Positions 51,278 to 61,187 of a stretch of DNA of 64,000 bases are shown piece after piece. Made by a program: the position numbers and the translations under genes. The notes under the pieces were generated by a model, which saw only the letters and a program-made list of their open reading frames with translations, was not told where the DNA came from and did not search any database. The number at the start of each line of letters is the position of its first letter. The first letter of the stretch is position 1. Origin of the DNA: Shinisaurus crocodilurus (taxonomy: Eukaryota; Chordata; Lepidosauria; Squamata; Shinisauridae); contig CM037888.1 of assembly GCA_021292165.1 (NCBI GenBank), positions 29,253,140-29,317,139 on the forward strand, written 5' to 3'.

Positions 51278-51871
51278 TAGTCACAGCTGGGGAGCCTCAC
51301 TCTCACGTCTCTCGCAAAAGCCCTTTCAAGAACTAAAGCTGTTCCATTCTGAGAGCACCGGCACGCCCCACGGTTTCTAGCGAGGGCTCGGAGGTTGCTG
51401 CGTCTTATGCCTCAGCCGGATGGCGGCCACAAGAGAGGAACAGTGTGTGGCAGACTGGGATTGATTAGCTCAAGGTGGCCCAAGGCTATATTGAACCAAG
51501 GGGGGCTACCTGGTAAACCACAGCCAAGATGTGGCCCACAGGGCCATGTTTTCCCCGATCCAAGAGGGCCAGATTGTAACCCGTCTGGGACTGGTTTGTG
51601 TAGCGACAAGCCCGAACAGAGCGATCCCCACAAAGGTGCAGCTGGATTTCCTAGTTCTAGTAAAACACCCCTTTGCTGTGGGGGAAGAGATGCCTTTTCT
51701 GTTGAGACAAAAGACCCCCATTTTGGCCTGCATTGTATCGGTATCTGTTGATTGATTTTCAACAGTTTATGTGAGCTTATAATATAAGCAAATGCACGAC
51801 TTACAGCATGCGCGTGTGTGTATTGCTCTTGGTTAAAGCGGAATCCCTAGGGAGATAAATAGAACTAAATA
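51278..51871. other. Intronic stretch, nothing recognised
   Basis: Unassigned. Confidence 0.45.
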
Positions 51872-52103
51872 CAGGCAGTCCCCGGGTTACGAATGTCCCG
51901 ACTTACGGACAACTCATACTTAAGAACGGACCGCCATATATGTAAAAATCTGAGTTAAATACAATGGTTCGTACTTACGAATGCACGCACTGTACTTTGT
52001 GACACTTTGAAAACATTGCGCGGCTTCTGTTCCGACTTACGTACACATTCGAGTCAAAGACAGCCTTACGAACGGATCTCGTTCGTGACCCGGGGACTGC
52101 CTG
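51872..52103. mobile_element. Tc1/mariner (Tigger-like) MITE with CAGGCAGTCCCCGGG ends
   Basis: Ends CAGGCAGTCCCCGGGTTACG and CGTGACCCGGGGACTGCCTG are inverted; TA precedes (51870-51871) and TG follows, a mutated TA. Interior CCCGACTTACGGACAACTC. No transposase. Confidence 0.85.
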
Positions 52104-52479
52104 TGCCACGACATAGCCCGGCAGTTAATGTCCCTTCCAGCAGGGGGCAGTGTTGCACCAACATTTTCCTCCATCCCAAACAACTCTGCTGCTTTAAACA
52201 AGAGGGTCACTCAAATTCCACACCCAAGATGATGCAGGTGAATGAATCCAGAAAACCATCCCTCCCCGGGCAGGCCATGGTAGGTGATAAGGAATCACAT
52301 CACTTCACTGGCCCTGTTCGTGCTGTTCTGTGATCCAAAAGTCGCCGGGGTGATATGGTAAGAAGTCACAGCTTCCATGGTAATATATAAAATGGTCACG
52401 TACACACCGAAAACAGAACCTATAGTGTGGACCGCCTTCTTCCGTACAAACCTGCCCTGGTTTTAATAGCGGTCCTATC
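52104..52479. other. Intronic stretch, nothing recognised
   Basis: Unassigned. Confidence 0.4.
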
Positions 52480-52830
52480 AGCGTCCAAAGTCTCCTGGGG
52501 ACTCGAGGGGGGGCCTTCTCGGTGGCTGCTCCTAGACACCGTAACTCACTTCCAAGGGAGGCCTGTCCAACCCCATCTCTGGCAATCTTCAGCTGACCGG
52601 TAAAGACCCTTTTCATTTAGACAAGCTTTTAGCCTGTCACGCCAATTTGTTTTCTTTGCCACCATAGGTTTTTAAAATTATTTTTAAATGGTCACAGTTT
52701 TACTGATGGTTTCATCTGCTCCGGGTGTCTTTTTTAATATATTGTTATATTTTGTTCTTGTCTTTACTGTTGTTAATCACTCTGGGTGCCATTTGTGTAT
52801 GGAAAGGGAGAATAACACATCTAAATCACA
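52480..52830 (+). mobile_element. L2-like LINE 3' end
   Basis: GGGGCCTTCTCGGTGGCTGC, ACTCACTTCCAAGGGAGGCC, AAGCTTTTAGCCTGTCACGC and GTTGTTAATCACTCTGGGTG correspond to the end of an L2 ORF2 (AFSVAA...SLP) and its 3' UTR. Confidence 0.65.
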
Positions 52831-53070
52831 AACAAGGAGATCAGTAAACAGGCAGCTGAAGGGGTGGGCCATGCAGATAGAGGCAGGGCTCAATCTTCAG
52901 CGACACCCATTGAGTTCTATGGGACAAAGCCTTGCAGAGTCCAAAAAGCAATCAGGCCAGTCTGTCCCCAAGTGCAGCCAGATTCCATAGACTTATTTTC
53001 ACATCAGAACACAACAAGCATAATTAAACCCAACCGCAAATTTGCACTGCTAAGGACACCACTCTAGGAG
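52831..53070. other. Unassigned segment
   Basis: No element recognised. Confidence 0.4.
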
Positions 53071-53383
53071 ACGAGCAGTGGGGCCTTCTTTGTGGTGGTA
53101 CCATCTCTTTGGAATGTCCCCCTCCCACCACCCTAGAGGTACAGCCAGGTGAGTTCTGTCAAAGGATTTACAAAGCATCCCAAGTTTTTCTTATTCTGCT
53201 GGGCATTTGAAAGCTACAGTTTTATAGCGGGCTGAATTCATTCGTTTCCCATGGCCAATATATTGATTACTTAAGGGTGTTGTTGTTCCTGAAATCCAGT
53301 ATTGCTGGTGGGTTTGAAAGATGTTGTTTCCATGTACATTTTATATCTCTTTTTATATTTTTCTTTTCATTGTTAGCTGCCTC

Positions 53384-53389
<6 letters not shown>
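53071..53389 (+). mobile_element. L2-like LINE 3' end
   Basis: GAGCAGTGGGGCCTTCTTTG, CTTTGGAATGTCCCCCTCCC and the final TGTTAGCTGCCTCAGGGTGT. Second copy near the one above; diverged. Confidence 0.6.

Positions 53390-53424
<35 letters not shown>
53390..53424. repeat. (GT)n microsatellite
   Basis: About 17 GT units at the LINE tail. Confidence 0.97.
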
Positions 53425-53427
<3 letters not shown>

Positions 53428-54784
53428 AAATTGGAACCAAAAGGTGACATTAAAACATAAACATACATACCCAAATAAATAAATAGAGAGAGGATTTGAG
53501 AACCTTTTAATGCCAATTGCTTTGAGGCATGCCCACAGCTTAAATATATTTGCCAAGGCCTTCCAATTATCTTTTCTCTTAGTAAGCTGCTTTAAAATAA
53601 AATTTAAAAACCCGAAAAGAAAGAAAAAGAGACAAACCAATGGGTGAAAGCAGGATTGTAAGAGACTCTTGTACTGGCAAATTCTGCACAAACACCATGC
53701 AATTTAATTTTCAGGACCTTCGTTAGGAATAATGCCATCCTGTTCATCTGCCTCCTAATAAACTGATTACAGACTAACGCCCCAAAGCCCAGTGCACCAT
53801 TATGCATTATTTAGGTTCCGAAAAGGTGATAATTAAGCCACAGTTCCCGAGATGCACCATTGTCACACAGACAATGGGCGGCTGCACGGCACAGGCAGAG
53901 GACGTGTTGCTCCTTCCCTTCGATTTAATTGCTTGGGCAGAGTGCCAGGGCCATTCTGGAGGAAAAGAAAGCCACCCGCACCTTGAAGTCCTGCCTGGAT
54001 AAGGCGCACACCGATTTGTGGCTCGTTGCAATGGCAGCAAATGCCAGGCTGCATGGCTCGATGGATACTTCCCCTCCACCACCACCCCAAAGCTGCAAGC
54101 CTTGTTGCCGTGGTTTCTCCCAGTGACGGGGGGGGGGGATGTCTGTGCTGGGACCATGGCTAAAGGAAGCGGTTATACCTGGGCACTGGTTTGACCCTGT
54201 ATTTCCTAGGGAATATGTGAATGAGCAAAACTCGAGGTGACTGAAGTTCTCCGAATTCCATCTCAAAACTTGTTCCAACTCAAGTCCGTCTCAGATTGCG
54301 AGCTTTGCTTTTTTTCTTTTTCACGTGCGTATTTCTTTTCACGTGAATATTTTCAGGCATATTTTTTTCCCAGAGGTACGCATCCATTGTGCACACCTTT
54401 GAAACGGACGCATTCTTCTCCCATTCATGAAAGAGTATTTATGTGCATTTTTTTAAAAGTACACCTTTTTTTTCATGAGCATTTTTCAAATGTACCACAC
54501 TGTCAAAAACACATTTGTTTTGGTCCATGAATCACATTGCAAATGTACAGACCTTGACTGCAGCTTGCGTCCGATTCCCCTGTTTGGGCCAGAAGGTGCA
54601 AACTGGGTAAATCCTGATTAGAAATGAACTGTAACAAATTTTGCATACAGCCCTAGTATTTTGCCTCCCTTCCCAGCCCCTAGCCTTGATCTTTCTCTCC
54701 CAGAGACCCTTTTACCTTGCTGTTTCTCTCCCCTCCCAGCCTCTAGCTTCGTTATTTCTCTCCTCCCCCCGTCTTTTGACTAGT
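53425..54784. other. Intronic stretch, largely unassigned
   Basis: 54500-54655 shares blocks with 29320-29452 (dispersed MITE end). 53925-54060 is an open stretch without recognisable domain. Otherwise nothing identified. Confidence 0.4.
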
Positions 54785-54912
54785 CAGTCCCCCACGGCAG
54801 CCGTGATGTGACTAGCCACATCCTCCGTGGGCGCCATTTTGTGGTGGTGCACGCAGCAGCTTCTCACAATTCCCAAATGTGCCCATGGGTCCAAAAGGGT
54901 TGGGCACCCCTG
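54785..54912. mobile_element. hAT-like element fragment, one end
   Basis: Ends AAAAGGGTTGGGCACCCCTG; the body has GGGCGCCATTTTGTGGTGG and AATGTGCCCATGGGTCC, shared in order with 60820-60945. Opposite end not found. Confidence 0.6.
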
Positions 54913-55146
54913 TTGTAGCCTGTCCGCCGCAACTAGTGTTCAGAGGTACGCTGCCACCACATTCGGAAGCCCTATTGACCTATCGGTGCCAAAATTCAGG
55001 GGTTTGGGGCATGCCGTCTCCATATTTAACATACATTCAGAATAAAACCATTCTAAAAACTAGCCCTCAGACAAGCTTTGTTTTTGCATTCAGTTTGAAT
55101 ACCACAAAGAAGCTGAATTTGCCTCAGGCCCCCGGAACAGTTACAC

Positions 55147-55283
55147 CAGTGTTCTCCAACCTTGGGTCCCCAGATGTTTTTGGCCTACAACTCCCAGCAT
55201 GCCCCAGCCAGCGTCCGCTGGCTGGGGCATGCTGGGAGTTGTAGGCCAAAAAACATCTGGGGACTCAAGGTTGGAGAACACTG
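55147..55283. mobile_element. Palindromic hAT MITE, family A, copy 3
   Basis: 137-bp palindrome, CAGTGTTCTCCAACC...GGTTGGAGAACACTG. Unlike other copies, its flanks (AGTTACAC / CCCTGGAC) do not form a duplication, suggesting recombination or later change. Confidence 0.9.
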
Positions 55284-55927
55284 CCCTGGACTTACTGGTC
55301 TTATGGGGCGGCACTTTTAGGCAGGCATTTTGTATTACCAGTTGTGAAGCACACAACACTGAGTTACACGGTACAATCCCTATCCGGATTTAAAATATTT
55401 GGGGCCACTGCAGAGAGCCCTTGCTCATTATGGATTCACTAAGGAAAGATTCTAATTGGCAAAGACACCAGTTGTAAAGTGGTGTAAAGCATTGGAGATT
55501 TATTCAAGTTTTGCTCCTGCAGCTTCTCCAACTATCATAAGATCTCTGATGGGAGGCACACAGAACGCCGAGTCCCAGAACAAACACATCGCATTCCCTG
55601 CACAAGCCAAAAGTTTAACGCGGTTGGGTCTTTCCATGTAGACTCACCCTGCCCGCTGAAAAACCAGGGCCAAGATGTATTTTTATTTTGAGTTTCTCTT
55701 GCTGCTCCCATGCTCACCACTCTCCTATTCCTACCCTGTTTGCCTTTTCACCTAGAAATGACGTAGAAATGTAGATCCAAAAATAAAGCACAATGACTCC
55801 GAATTAAAATTACCCATTAATATATCTCCCCGCATCTTTCTCCATTTCTAGGTGAGGCAGGAATGCCTTTTCAGGTGACCACACTTTTAGGAAGCTGTAC
55901 TGTAAGATGTGAAGGGATTCTACAGAA
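55284..55927. other. Intronic stretch, nothing recognised
   Basis: Unassigned. Confidence 0.4.
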
Positions 55928-56089
55928 CAGGGGTGGGCAGAAAGTGGATCTCCAGATGTTTTGGACTTCAACAACTCCCAGCAAGGTTTTGGACTTCAAC
56001 AACCCCCAGCATTCCTGACCATTGGACATGCTGGCAGGGGCTTCTGGGAGCTGAAGTCCAAAACTTCTGGAGATCTATCTTTTGCCCTG
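55928..56089. mobile_element. hAT-like palindromic MITE, CAGGGGTGGGC end
   Basis: CAGGGGTGGGCAG left and TTTTGCCCTG right; arms CTCCAGATGTTTTGGACTTC and GAAGTCCAAAACTTCTGGAG. The left arm contains an internal 27-bp tandem duplication (GGACTTCAACAAC). Confidence 0.78.
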
Positions 56090-56364
56090 TTTTATATTAG
56101 CGGTGGAGGTGATTGGCTGAATTACCCTGATGTCACAGAAAGATGTAGCTGGCAGAAGAGTCTGGCTACCATTGGTTGAAAGTCGTTCTGGTCTATCAGG
56201 GTGTGTTGCCTATCCCCGCCTTAAAACATCTCATTTTTCTTTCCTTTTAAAAAATGTGGCTCTTTGCAGTGTCTAGAACTGGAAGAATAAATGTGGTGCT
56301 GTCAATGTTTTGCAAAAGCTGCTACCGAAATCCAGCCACCGTAATAAATTGTGCCAACGCTATA
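56090..56364. other. Unassigned segment
   Basis: No element recognised. Confidence 0.4.
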
Positions 56365-56614
56365 CAGTCATGCCTTGGATTGAGAGCATAATTCGTTCCG
56401 GAAACGTGCTTGTAATCCAAAACACTCTTATATCAAAACGAAATCCCCCCAAAAAAATTTGTACAGAGATTTTTAATTTAAGCCATACTACAGTACTTGT
56501 ATTGCAAGACGTCGCTTGTATATCAAGTCAAATTTTTTAAAATAAATATTTAAAAATTTGCTTGTCTTGCAAAACGCTCTCAAACCAAGTTACTTGCAAT
56601 CCAAGGTATGACTG
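56365..56614. mobile_element. Tc1/mariner (Tigger-like) MITE, copy 3
   Basis: Ends CAGTCATGCCTTGGATTGAG and GCAATCCAAGGTATGACTG, TA at 56363-56364 and 56615-56616. Nearly the same as 35909-36159. Confidence 0.92.
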
Positions 56615-56816
56615 TATTGCATTTTGCTCGACAGCCCCCCCCAAATGGAGTGTTATCTTTTCCTTCTAGTTCAGATGCTGCAAAGATCCAGCTTCATAAT
56701 CTGCAACGGCAACTGAAGCAGCCATCAGGCTGCATTCCACAGCCCCCGCATAGCGTGCGAGATGAAACCTGCCATGTAAAGATCAAGGAATTGTTTTTAA
56801 AATGGCCTAAAGTGAT
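56615..56816. other. Unassigned segment
   Basis: No element recognised. Confidence 0.4.
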
Positions 56817-56943
56817 GGGGTGGGCAACTTGTGGCCCTGCAGGTGTTTTAGCCTACAACTCCCATCATGCTTCACCATGCTGGCTAGGGCTGATGGGAGC
56901 TGCTGGCCAAAACATGTGGAGGGCCACAAATTGTCCACACCTG
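56817..56943. mobile_element. hAT-like palindromic MITE, GGGGTGGGCAA end
   Basis: GGGGTGGGCAACTTGTGGCC, CCTACAACTCCCATCATGCT and GGCTGATGGGAGCTGCTGGC, GAGGGCCACAAATTGTCC form imperfect arms. Located 24 bp from the next MITE. Confidence 0.7.
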
Positions 56944-56966
56944 GCTTAAACGAAGGGACCTTAAGG

Positions 56967-57276
56967 CAGTGTTTCTCAACCTTGGGTCCCCAGATGTTTT
57001 TTGGCCTACAACTCCCAGCATGCCCCAGCCAGCTATGCTGGCTGGGGCATGCTGGGAGTTGTAGGCCAAAAGGTTTATGCTGGCTCAGCTTGTCTGAGCG
57101 TGGAAAGCTAAGCAGGGTCAAGCCTGGTTATTACTTGGATGGGAGACCCCTCCTCTAGTTTCCTGCATTGTGCAGGGGGTTGGACTCGATAGCCTTGTAG
57201 GCTCCTTCCAACTCTATGATCTATGAAATCTATGAAATCTATGAAACATCTGGGGACCCAAGGTTGAGAAACACTG
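56967..57276. mobile_element. Palindromic hAT MITE, family A, copy 4, split by a 5S SINE
   Basis: CAGTGTTTCTCAACC...GGTTGAGAAACACTG with an exact duplication CCTTAAGG (56959-56966, 57277-57284). The right arm is interrupted after GTTGTAGGCCAAAA and resumes at ACATCTGGGGACCC. Confidence 0.95.
57074..57244 (+). mobile_element. 5S rRNA-derived SINE with CR1 tail, copy 6, inside a MITE
   Basis: GCTGGCTCAGCTTGTCTGAG, GGAAAGCTAAGCAGGGTCAA, TTACTTGGATGGGAGACC, TTTCCTGCATTGTGCAGGGG, then tail CTATGATCTATGAAATCTAT repeated. 5' head shortened. Confidence 0.93.
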
Positions 57277-57284
57277 CCTTAAGG

Positions 57285-57969
57285 CATTGCGGGGAGAGAC
57301 TACCAGCTCTTCTTGCTTCTAGCCTGAACTCATTTACCATTCACCAGCCAGCCAGGCAGCAAACCAAGAGAATATTAAACTCTGGTGAGTCGCTATATGT
57401 GGTTGGTAGACTCTGATGTGCCGGTCACCAGATGTGCAGGCCTGCTTTAAAATGTGCATGTTTTGGGAAGGCACCAGCCCTGTTGTTCCTTGGGCCTGCT
57501 TTAGCCAAGAGTTTCCTTTCTGGGGATGGCAACAGTTGTTCGTTAAGGTCCTTTTGGTCCCCCCCAGGATATCCATGAATGCTAGATGTGTGATGCTGCT
57601 CACCCCTCGGGAAATCTACGAGCGCTTTGCTTCGACGCAAGCCCTCCTTGAGCTCCATTTGCTTCTTTTGTGGCGCTGAATAGCGCTTCATACACTCCGT
57701 TAAGTGACACCGGAGACCTTTGTGCAAATGCTTTAGCGTTTCCCTCCAGAGGGTGTGCTGGGGCTCTCCGCAGACGCGCATGAATGACGGAGCAAAATCA
57801 TGTGTGTTCAAGAGCCAGGATTAAACAGGGAAAGGCCAATTAACTGAGGCCATCACTTTCATCATCAGTTTAAGATTACTGTAATCAAGGATGGAAGGAT
57901 TTTGCCATCTCTCCCTGTCCCTCCTTCCCCGCACCTGACTACAGAAACCCACGAGGCATAAACCTGCTC
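57285..57969. other. Repeat-poor intronic stretch
   Basis: 57690-57880 is repeat-free with GGCCAATTAACTGAGG and TTTAAGATTACTGTAATC; might be conserved non-coding DNA but this is untested. Confidence 0.4.
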
Positions 57970-58082
57970 ATGCTGGTGCAGCACAGTGGCTAAAAGAATC
58001 AGCTGTGTGATGCCAGAGGTGACCAGTTCAAATCTCACCTCCGCCATGAATTCGCTAGGTAGCCCCAGGCAGGCGACACTCT
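57970..58082 (+). mobile_element. tRNA-derived SINE fragment
   Basis: TGGTGCAGCACAGTGGCTAA (box A region), GACCAGTTCAAATCTCACCT (box B region), AGGTAGCCCCAGGCAGGC. Subfamily differs from the two main tRNA SINEs. Confidence 0.5.
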
Positions 58083-58399
58083 GGCCTGGTTCACGCAACA
58101 CAATGGGCCAGAGTACGGATTGGGTAGGGGTTGAATTGTGGTTTGTTTTTGAATTGTGGGTTGTCGTGTTGTGTGAACTGTGGTATAAACCATGGTCCTG
58201 TTAACGACGAACAACCCCACAGTTCACAACCCAACCACGAACCATGGGTTCTCTTCGTGGGTGGTTCATAGTTAACAAACCATGGTTTGTTAGCATGACT
58301 GGGTTCACGCAACACAACACCCCACAATTCAGTGACAACCCATACTCAACCGACACTCAACCCATACTCTGGCTTGTCGTGTTGTGTGAACCCAGCCTC
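58083..58399. mobile_element. Foldback MITE with GGTTCACGCAACAC ends
   Basis: Ends GCCTGGTTCACGCAACACAA and GTTGTGTGAACCCAGCC; further pairs CCAGAGTACGGATTGGG / CCCATACTCTGGCTTG and AACCATGG / CCATGGTT inside. Related to 26277-26462. Confidence 0.78.
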
Positions 58400-58993
58400 T
58401 CTCTCTGCCTCGGTTCCCTCCCCCACTGAATATGGCGAGCAATATTACTGGTCTACTTTAAGGGTGTTGTAAGGATTTCTGTGATAATGAGCTGCAGTTT
58501 TGAACACTCAAACACATGTATCATGGCCTGCTTTGCGCTCGACAACCACACGCAGTCCCAGGCAGAAATAAGATGTGCACTCAGCCGCTTGTGGGGCTGC
58601 CATGCAGGGCTGGAGAGCTGCATTTGGGTGGGTAGATCTCAAGCTGCGCAACTCTGTTACAGTTGTACCTGGGGCTGGGGAAACGGGACAACCATCTCTC
58701 CTGGCTCACACATATTCAACGAGGAGACAGAGACACAAGCTTCAGTTTGAGCTAGCAAGTCCCTTTTTATGCAGACGGTTTGCACATCACTCCTGAGCAC
58801 TGCACATTGGACAGGTAACCACTGCCCTTCCTGCCTCAGCCTTTCAGAGTCCCTTCATCTATCATGCGCTCAGGGGGCAGGAGAGGTTGAAATGAGTCCT
58901 CTTGGGTTCAGGGCAGAGATTCCCTTCTCCATAGCACCTCCTCTGGGATCAGGTACAGTCTGGTCCGCCTGGCACAATGGCTTCTCTTCCCTG
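58400..58993. other. Intronic stretch, nothing recognised
   Basis: Unassigned. Confidence 0.45.
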
Positions 58994-59522
58994 GGGAGGC
59001 GCCGTAGCTCAGTGGTGGAGCACATGCCTTCCATGCAGAAGGTCCCAGGTTCGATTCCGGGCATCTCCAGGCAGGGCTAGGAAGGATTCCTGCCTGAAAC
59101 CCTGGAGAGCTGCTGCCAGTCAGTGTCAACAATATTGGGCTAGATCAGGCATGGGCAATGTGTGGATCGCACGAGGCCCCTGTTCCCCCCAAATTGTTTT
59201 TTTTTTTTTAAACAAAATGGCACCCAGAGTGGACATTTTGAACCTTTTTCAGCCCTTTGAGTGCTCTGTAGCTACTATGGAGCACTGGAAGGGTCAACAT
59301 TAGCTTGAAAACAAGCTAATTTTGACCCTTTTGGAGCTTTGTAGCTGCTCCGGATGCCTACACACACACACACACACACACGCACACACACATTCAGCAC
59401 CTGGGGGGGGCAGGGGCAGATGGTGGGGTGGTGGTTAAAATGACCCCAATTCCTCCCAAAGTTGCCCACCCCTGGGCTAGATGGACCTACGGTCCGATTC
59501 ACTATAAGCCAACTTCCTATGT
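58994..59522 (+). mobile_element. tRNA-derived SINE split by a hAT MITE
   Basis: GCGCCGTAGCTCAGTGGTGG (box A), GTCCCAGGTTCGATTCCGGG (box B), CATCTCCAGGCAGGGCTAGG, CTGCTGCCAGTCAGTGTCAA up to 59145; resumes at 59475 with CTAGATGGACCTACGGTCCG and ends AGCCAACTTCC. Confidence 0.9.
59146..59474. mobile_element. hAT MITE inside a tRNA SINE
   Basis: 329 bp, ends CAGGCATGGGCAATGTG and GTTGCCCACCCCTG, exact 8-bp duplication GGCTAGAT (59138-59145, 59475-59482). Contains T-run and (AC)n (59351-59391). Confidence 0.93.
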
Positions 59523-60144
59523 TCCCTGGGTCCTTCCCAGTACTCCCCGTCCCCCATGCCTACCAAGGCACTATTTACCTTGCCTGTCTCTGGCAGGTCT
59601 GACCCGACCCCTCCTGCTGTACCAAGCCCCCCGCTTCCAGCTCCGGCCCACAACCTGGCGCGCACGCATATCCTGACTTCATATCCTGGCGCACATAAGC
59701 GGACTCAGCAGCAGCACAGGCCTGGGGAGTGGGTAAGCGTAGGCCTACAGTACCAGGGACTTGTTGCTCCCAAGAATGGTATGCGCCATGCACGAAAATA
59801 ACACGCAAGCTACACTGAATCAGATGCTGCTCAAATAAGCAATGAAGCTACGGAATTTGCAGCACGTCGTATGAACGGGCTAGTGCCGAAGACGCCGCAC
59901 GTCCCTCATGCAAATCCTGGGGATTCTGCAACACCACTCTTTAAAAATAGCCCACGATGTATGGCAGAAGCGGGATTAGTGGCTTCTAAAAATAGCCCCT
60001 CCAGGGAGGTTGCCCATTACCCCCTTCAGAGGGGTGAGTTTATACTACTCACGTCAGCTGTCGCCTGCAGGATTTCTCACGGTGCAGAAACATCACTGAC
60101 GGAAGGCGTCTGAATTGAGAAGGGAGAGGGCTCTTAAACCACAA
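59523..60144. other. Intronic stretch, nothing recognised
   Basis: Unassigned. Confidence 0.45.
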
Positions 60145-60337
60145 TTCCTGAGCAATAAGACAATGGAACCAACTACCTAGGGAGGTGGTGGGCTCTCCCA
60201 CTCTGGAGGCATTCAAGATGCGGCTGGACAGACATCTGTCAGGGATGCTTTGACCTGGATTCCTGCATTGAGCAGGGGGTTGGACTCGATGGCCTTGTAG
60301 GCCCCTTCCAACTCTACTTTTCTATGATTCTATGAAG
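60145..60337 (+). mobile_element. CR1 LINE 3' terminus
   Basis: TAAGACAATGGAACCAACTA, GGGAGGTGGTGGGCTCTCCC, GATGCTTTGACCTGGATTCC, GGGGTTGGACTCGATGGCC, TTTTCTATGATTCTATGA. Same subfamily as 21986-22867. Confidence 0.93.
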
Positions 60338-60499
60338 CGAAATGTAGAGCCCAGCTCTGCCTGCCCCGCTCATGTTGACTCCTTTCTCATCGGGCTTGGA
60401 GCAGGTGTTAAAGTGCGCTTCAGTTTAACAACCAGCCACCCAACCTCTTTCCTTTCTCTGATGGCCGGAAGAAAAAAGGTGCTCTGCAAACGGTGTTCC

Positions 60500-61055
60500 C
60501 AGGGCCATAGCTCCGTGCTAGAGCACATTCTCTGCAGGCAAAATGTGGTCCTGGCCTCCTGGGTTTGGTCCCTGGCACTGGAGGTCTCCAACCTAGTGCC
60601 TGTGAGCACCAATGAGCCTGCAGACAACCTCCCTTGGAGTCTGCAAAGGTCCCATGCCCCTCCTCGTGGGTCTCTTTAAAATTAAAAGTTGGCTTTTGTG
60701 TTGTTTTTAACCTTGGGCAGTTGTGAAGTGAAACACCTGGCTTGCAGCCACCCACCATCGCAATTCCCTTCCCTCAGAACGCGCTTGGGCCACAGAGGCC
60801 GTGAAATGAGTGTTTTGTGACTGGCTGTGCCCACCGTGGCAGCCATTTTGTGAACGGACACCCCCAACAGCACATCCATTTTGGGTTAGTGTCTTCTTGG
60901 CATTTTCTCAAAACTACTAAATGTGCCCACCAGCCCAAAAAGTCTCCTGGCCTGGCATCTCCAGGTAGGGCCGGGGAAGATTCCTGTCCAGAACCCTGGA
61001 GAGCTGCTGCCAGTTGGTGCTGCTGGGCTGAGCTAGAAGGACCCAGGCGTCCTGG
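60500..61055 (+). mobile_element. tRNA-derived SINE split by a hAT-like element
   Basis: CAGGGCCATAGCTCCGTGCT (box A), CTGGGTTTGGTCCCTGG (box B) to 60575; resumes at about 60956 with CATCTCCAGGTAGGGCCGGG and CTGGAGAGCTGCTGCCAGTT. Confidence 0.78.
60576..60947. mobile_element. hAT-like element inside a tRNA SINE
   Basis: Starts CACTGGAGGTCTCCAACC and ends near GCCCAAAAAGTCTCC; internal CTTGGGCAGTTGTGAAGTGA and GCAGCCATTTTGTGAACGG. Flanks GTCCCTGG / TGGCCTGG agree at five of eight. The 3' portion is shared with 54785-54912. Confidence 0.6.
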
Positions 61056-61187
61056 GTTCCTAACCCTGGAGTTCCTTGGAAGCTTATTAGGCGATCCTCA
61101 ATCTGAGGATTGGTAATGATGGAGAAATATCCCCAGAGCAGCTGGGCTACCATTCCTGATCATCCCCTGCAATCTGCAGTCAACATG

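Noticed and set aside
53925..54060. Short conserved-looking frame (LEEKKATRTLKSCLDKAH)
   Set aside because: No match to a family I know, no splice signals assessed as convincing, opposite strand to SLCO3A1; left unassigned.
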